From MGBC114844 sp910585855 (GTDB lineage: Bacteria; Bacillota; Clostridia; Lachnospirales; Lachnospiraceae), in contig CBFFYP010000065.1 of assembly GCA_965646165.1 (NCBI GenBank), forward strand, positions 1 to 25,836: a stretch of DNA of 25,836 bases, in the 5' to 3' direction. The notes under the pieces were generated by a model, which was not told where the DNA came from, did no database searches, and saw only the letters and a list, made by a program, of their open reading frames with translations. Position 1 is the first letter of the stretch. Every line of letters starts with the position of its first letter. Both the position numbers and the translations under genes were made by a program. This document shows, in pieces, positions 22,610 through 25,836 of the stretch.

Positions 22610-25600
22610 CTCTTTGGAAGGCAAATAGTTCTGTCTTCCATCTGTTCCATTCCTTCAGTAAAGATTCCATCCAAAATCCCATTATTACAATGAATATATA
22701 ACTCCTTCTTCGCTCTGGTAATCCCTACATATAGTTTTCTTCGTTCCTCATCACTGCTTACTTTTACATGATTTAAAAGCAGATAGACCTGATCGTACTC
22801 TCTTCCCTTTGATTTATGAATAGTAGAAATTGTTATAGCTTCCTGATTATCTGGGTAAAAATCCTCCCATTTAGATTCTCTTACAAATTCTTCAAAATCT
22901 GTCAGATATTTCTGTTCATAGATTTCGGAAAATGTCTGTAAAAGATTGAGACAGTTTGGCAGACATTCGCTGTTTTGGTAGCGGTTTTCTAATTCTTTTT
23001 TTCCAAAATTCCATATCTCATCCGAGATAATTGGTGATGCTGTTTCTTTTGCTGCCTTTTTTATTGTCTGCAGAAAATATCGAATTTCTGCCAGATTATA
23101 AAGTTCAAATTCATCATTTGACTGAATCAGTTTTGCACGAATCCCCTGTTTCAGCAGCAGTCCCAGCACTTTTAATGCTTCTTCATTGGTATTGGTCAGC
23201 ACAGCTATTGTACCGTTTCCCTTTGTTTTCAATAATTGATTGATTACCGGGATTTCCAGATTTTCAGATAGATAATGCGTGATTCGAACCAGTCCTTTTT
23301 CCTCTTTTATCGGAATAATTGGTTTGTTTTTCAGTCGTTTTTTTATTCTGGCTGCAAATAAATTAGCAAATGCAACAATCACTTTTGTACTTCGATAGTT
23401 CTCTAATAAATCATATTGGATCGCCCCATATTCTTCTGTCAAAGTCTGCATATATTTGGAATCTGAACCACGAAACTGAAAGATATTCTGATCATCATCC
23501 CCTACTGCAATTACACGCATTTCTTCATTCTTTTCCATTAAAGCCTGTATCAACGAAAATTCATCCTGATCCATATCCTGTGCTTCATCTATTACAACTA
23601 CTGTTTTTGTAACCTTTCCCACTTCCACTTCTTCATTCCGAATCCATTCCACCGCCTCTTTTATTACGCTTCCTGCAGCCTCTAATCTTCCTATTTTTCC
23701 AAGCAGATCAAAACAATAAGAATGAAATGTTTTTATTTCAATATAAGCGGCTGATTTTCCGATTAGTTCGTATAAACGCTGTTTAAATTCTGTTGCTGCT
23801 GCCCTAGAAAATGTTACCATTAATAATTGTTCCTGTTTCACATCTTCCATCAGCAAAAGAGATGCCAGCTTATGTACTAATACTTTTGTCTTTCCGCTTC
23901 CCGGACCTGCTGCCACAACAATATAACGTGACTGATTATCTTGGATAATCTCTTCCTGCACTTTTGACAGTCCATCAAACAAACTATGATATTTCTCTGC
24001 CGTAATATTTCGCTCCATTTCTTTTATACGTTCCTGTGCAAAATATTTCCTTAAAAACTTTTTATAGTCCATTTGAAAATAATCACTGACAAACTGCAGG
24101 GCTTGCTGATAATCCTTCACCATCATATTGGCATACTCCCCTACAATATGAATCTGCTGTATTTTCATCTGATAAAATTCATTTAATTGCGCATAATCTT
24201 TTTTCTTATAGAGAATCTGACTGTTTTTCTCTAAACGTGTAATTTGAATCGCTTGATACAGCACAAGAAAACCACCCTCTAACGGAATTGCATCCACTTT
24301 AGAAAGAAACAGCAGGGCATCTTCTATCTGCTTTTCTGAAACTATTCTTTCTCGTTTTTTTTCATACCCTTCCTTTAATTCTAAAACAGAAAATAAAATT
24401 AATAATTCCTGCTTTTTCGGATCATTTAATTTTTCCTGATTTTTCTGAAATAGATACTCTATAATAAACTCTGCAATATCCTCTCGAACATTTACTTCTT
24501 CATAAATCTTTGCAAATGTAATTTTAGAAATAAAGGAAATCCGATCCGACATAACATCTAATGATTTTTCAATATAATTTTTAATCGTCCAAAAATAGAA
24601 TATTGTTTTTATAGCACTTACGGAGGACGAAATCCCCTGTTTCAGTGCTTTCTCATTTAATTCTTTTAAATTTACCCATTGTTCTTTTTCCCCGACACAA
24701 TAGGCTTTTTCTTCTTCACAAAAATAAGAAAGCAAAAATTTTTCTATTTTTATATATTTATGAAATATATTTTTTGTTTTATTCTGTTTATCGGTATATT
24801 TTATATATGCTGTTAAATCCTTTGCATCTGCAAGAATATTTTCTTTTCTAAGAGCTGTAACTGTATCAATTACATCTGATTTTTCTATTCCAAGCATATC
24901 AGAGATATAATCAATTCTAGATTCCGCCTCCTCATTACCTGCTTTTGCAATACTTCTTTTCGAAATCAGCATCTGTAAAATTCTTCTGGCATATTCTTTT
25001 TGCCTTGCATCCATATCAGAAGATGCCTCAATACGTTTCGATGCTTCTGCCATATTAGGTACTAAGATGCTGGTAGCATAGATATGCGGTACATTTTTTC
25101 CCCTTTGGATATATCCCGCATTTTCCAATGCCTGAACTGCCGTTTTTACACGTGTTTCTACATTAACAACCGTTTCGTCCCATCCTGCCTGCCTTGCAAT
25201 CTCTAAAGGAGAACGCATCAAAACCGCCCGATCCTTTGTCAAAATCTTAATCGCTTTCCAAACCTGCTGTATTTCACTGATACTTAATTTTGTCTGATTC
25301 AGCAAAATAAAATGCTGATTCAAATCCTCATCACGAAAAAGTACATAACATTCTGCCTGAAGCATTGGATTACGTCCTGCCCGCCCTGCTTCCTGTACAT
25401 AATTCTCCAATGAATCCGAAATATCATAATGAATCACCAATTTTACATTTGGCTTATCCACCCCCATACCAAATGCGGAAGTTGCTACAATTACCTGAAT
25501 CTTATCCTGAATAAACGCATCCTGTGTTTCTGCCTTCTCTCTGCTGTCCATTTTCCCAAAAAACGGTTTTGCCAAAAAACCATCCTTACATAACTTCTCT

Positions 25601-25758
25601 GCTAATTCCCGTGTCCGTTTTGTTCTGGAAGCATAAACAATCGTAGGACAGTTTTTCTGTTCGATTAAACGCCGAAGCTCTGTATATTTCTTTTCCTCAC
25701 TCTCTTGATAAATCACCTGATATCTTAAATTTTCTCTGGCAGCATTGGTGGCAAACAC
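22606..25758 (-). CDS. RecQ-UvrD fusion helicase, 5'-truncated
   Basis: The 1050-codon frame starts at a GTG in a weak context and an in-frame TAA lies seven codons upstream (25777-25779). Residues 1-200 are only the second RecQ helicase lobe: YASRTKRTRELAEKL, TSAFGMGVDKPNVKLVIHYD and QEAGRAGR at 122-129. The first lobe, with Walker A and DEAH, is missing. A RecQ-like winged/unknown middle follows. Then comes a complete SF1 UvrD engine: GPGSGKT at 618-624, DEAQD at 724-728, DDDQNIFQFRG, ENYRS, STIHKSKGREYD and RRKLYVGITRAK. Intact relatives are about 1600 residues with both engines in one chain, so this is the 3' part of a broken gene; the cut is near 25758. The SF1 half could still fold if expressed, but no good ribosome binding site precedes the GTG. 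It is coupled to the detached C-terminal domain by an ATGA overlap. Confidence 0.85.
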   Translation of the reverse strand: MFATNAARENLRYQVIYQESEEKKYTELRRLIEQKNCPTIVYASRTKRTRELAEKLCKDGFLAKPFFGKMDSREKAETQDAFIQDKIQVIVATSAFGMGVDKPNVKLVIHYDISDSLENYVQEAGRAGRNPMLQAECYVLFRDEDLNQHFILLNQTKLSISEIQQVWKAIKILTKDRAVLMRSPLEIARQAGWDETVVNVETRVKTAVQALENAGYIQRGKNVPHIYATSILVPNMAEASKRIEASSDMDARQKEYARRILQMLISKRSIAKAGNEEAESRIDYISDMLGIEKSDVIDTVTALRKENILADAKDLTAYIKYTDKQNKTKNIFHKYIKIEKFLLSYFCEEEKAYCVGEKEQWVNLKELNEKALKQGISSSVSAIKTIFYFWTIKNYIEKSLDVMSDRISFISKITFAKIYEEVNVREDIAEFIIEYLFQKNQEKLNDPKKQELLILFSVLELKEGYEKKRERIVSEKQIEDALLFLSKVDAIPLEGGFLVLYQAIQITRLEKNSQILYKKKDYAQLNEFYQMKIQQIHIVGEYANMMVKDYQQALQFVSDYFQMDYKKFLRKYFAQERIKEMERNITAEKYHSLFDGLSKVQEEIIQDNQSRYIVVAAGPGSGKTKVLVHKLASLLLMEDVKQEQLLMVTFSRAAATEFKQRLYELIGKSAAYIEIKTFHSYCFDLLGKIGRLEAAGSVIKEAVEWIRNEEVEVGKVTKTVVVIDEAQDMDQDEFSLIQALMEKNEEMRVIAVGDDDQNIFQFRGSDSKYMQTLTEEYGAIQYDLLENYRSTKVIVAFANLFAARIKKRLKNKPIIPIKEEKGLVRITHYLSENLEIPVINQLLKTKGNGTIAVLTNTNEEALKVLGLLLKQGIRAKLIQSNDEFELYNLAEIRYFLQTIKKAAKETASPIISDEIWNFGKKELENRYQNSECLPNCLNLLQTFSEIYEQKYLTDFEEFVRESKWEDFYPDNQEAITISTIHKSKGREYDQVYLLLNHVKVSSDEERRKLYVGITRAKKELYIHCNNGILDGIFTEGMEQMEDRTICLPKR

Positions 25759-25782
25759 CCATACGCACCAACTTAATTATAC

Positions 25783-25811
25783 TTCCATATAAAGTCGTTT
25801 TCTGATATAAT
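25783..25811 (+). promoter_or_regulatory. Promoter for the gene entering at the right edge
   Basis: TTCCAT, a 17-base spacer and TATAAT at 25806-25811 with an extended -10 TG one base before it. It points into the gene starting at 25830 and lies in the sequence that replaced the 5' half of the helicase gene. Confidence 0.55.
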
Positions 25812-25829
25812 TAAATTGAGGTGAAACAT

Positions 25830-25836
25830 ATGGAGA
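25830..25836 (+). CDS. Start of an unknown gene, cut by the window edge
   Basis: GAGGTGA at 25818-25824 precedes an ATG at 25830 at good spacing, and only ATGGAGA (Met-Glu) is visible. Its position right after the helicase break suggests a gene of an inserted element; IS200/IS605 TnpA proteins often begin Met-Glu, but two codons cannot prove this. Confidence 0.4.

Overview
The window looks like a low-to-mid G+C Firmicutes chromosome, most likely a gut Clostridia/Lachnospiraceae member. This is inferred from gene content (a complete galacturonate pathway with a KDPG aldolase-VOC fusion, a Big_2 surface protein, a RecQ-UvrD fusion helicase), AT-rich intergenic DNA, strong AGGAGG ribosome binding sites and sigma-A type promoters. 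No rRNA, tRNA or CRISPR array was seen.

Layout. 1-390: the end of a foldback repeat, a 34-bp palindrome and a terminator. 390-4778 (-): a very large secreted Big_2-domain protein. 5313-6496 (-): two tandem TerD-family genes. 6905-10066 (-): a MATE transporter, a Spx/ArsC-like protein, a Thg1-like 3'-5' polymerase and a P-loop polynucleotide-kinase-like protein; the last three look like one operon (kinase, Thg1, Spx-like). 10333-20123: the galacturonate island, with kdgA-kdgK, uxaA and uxaB on the minus strand and a LacI-family regulator and uxaC on the plus strand. 20124-22300: an AT-rich accessory segment with an XRE regulator, a small membrane protein and gene fragments. 22307-25758 (-): the 3' part of a RecQ/UvrD fusion helicase with its C-terminal domain split into a separate frame, broken upstream at a junction beyond which another gene starts on the plus strand.

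How the genes work together. UxaC isomerises galacturonate to tagaturonate, UxaB reduces it to altronate, UxaA dehydrates it to 2-keto-3-deoxygluconate, KdgK phosphorylates that, and KdgA cleaves KDPG to pyruvate and glyceraldehyde-3-phosphate. The uxaB and lacI-type promoters are divergent, and each carries an identical 14-bp operator TGTAAGCACTTACA just downstream of its -10 box.

The most unusual content is a family of intergenic hairpin elements (full or partial copies at about 5.1, 8.4, 10.2, 15.4 and 20.2 kb). Their core is conserved, while their outer arms differ between copies yet remain complementary within the best-preserved copies; one inner base pair also covaries. A second, larger foldback family (12.68-13.43 kb, with a collapsed copy at 1-190) shares the same terminal motifs. 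Together they suggest a structured repeat or RNA family that I cannot name.
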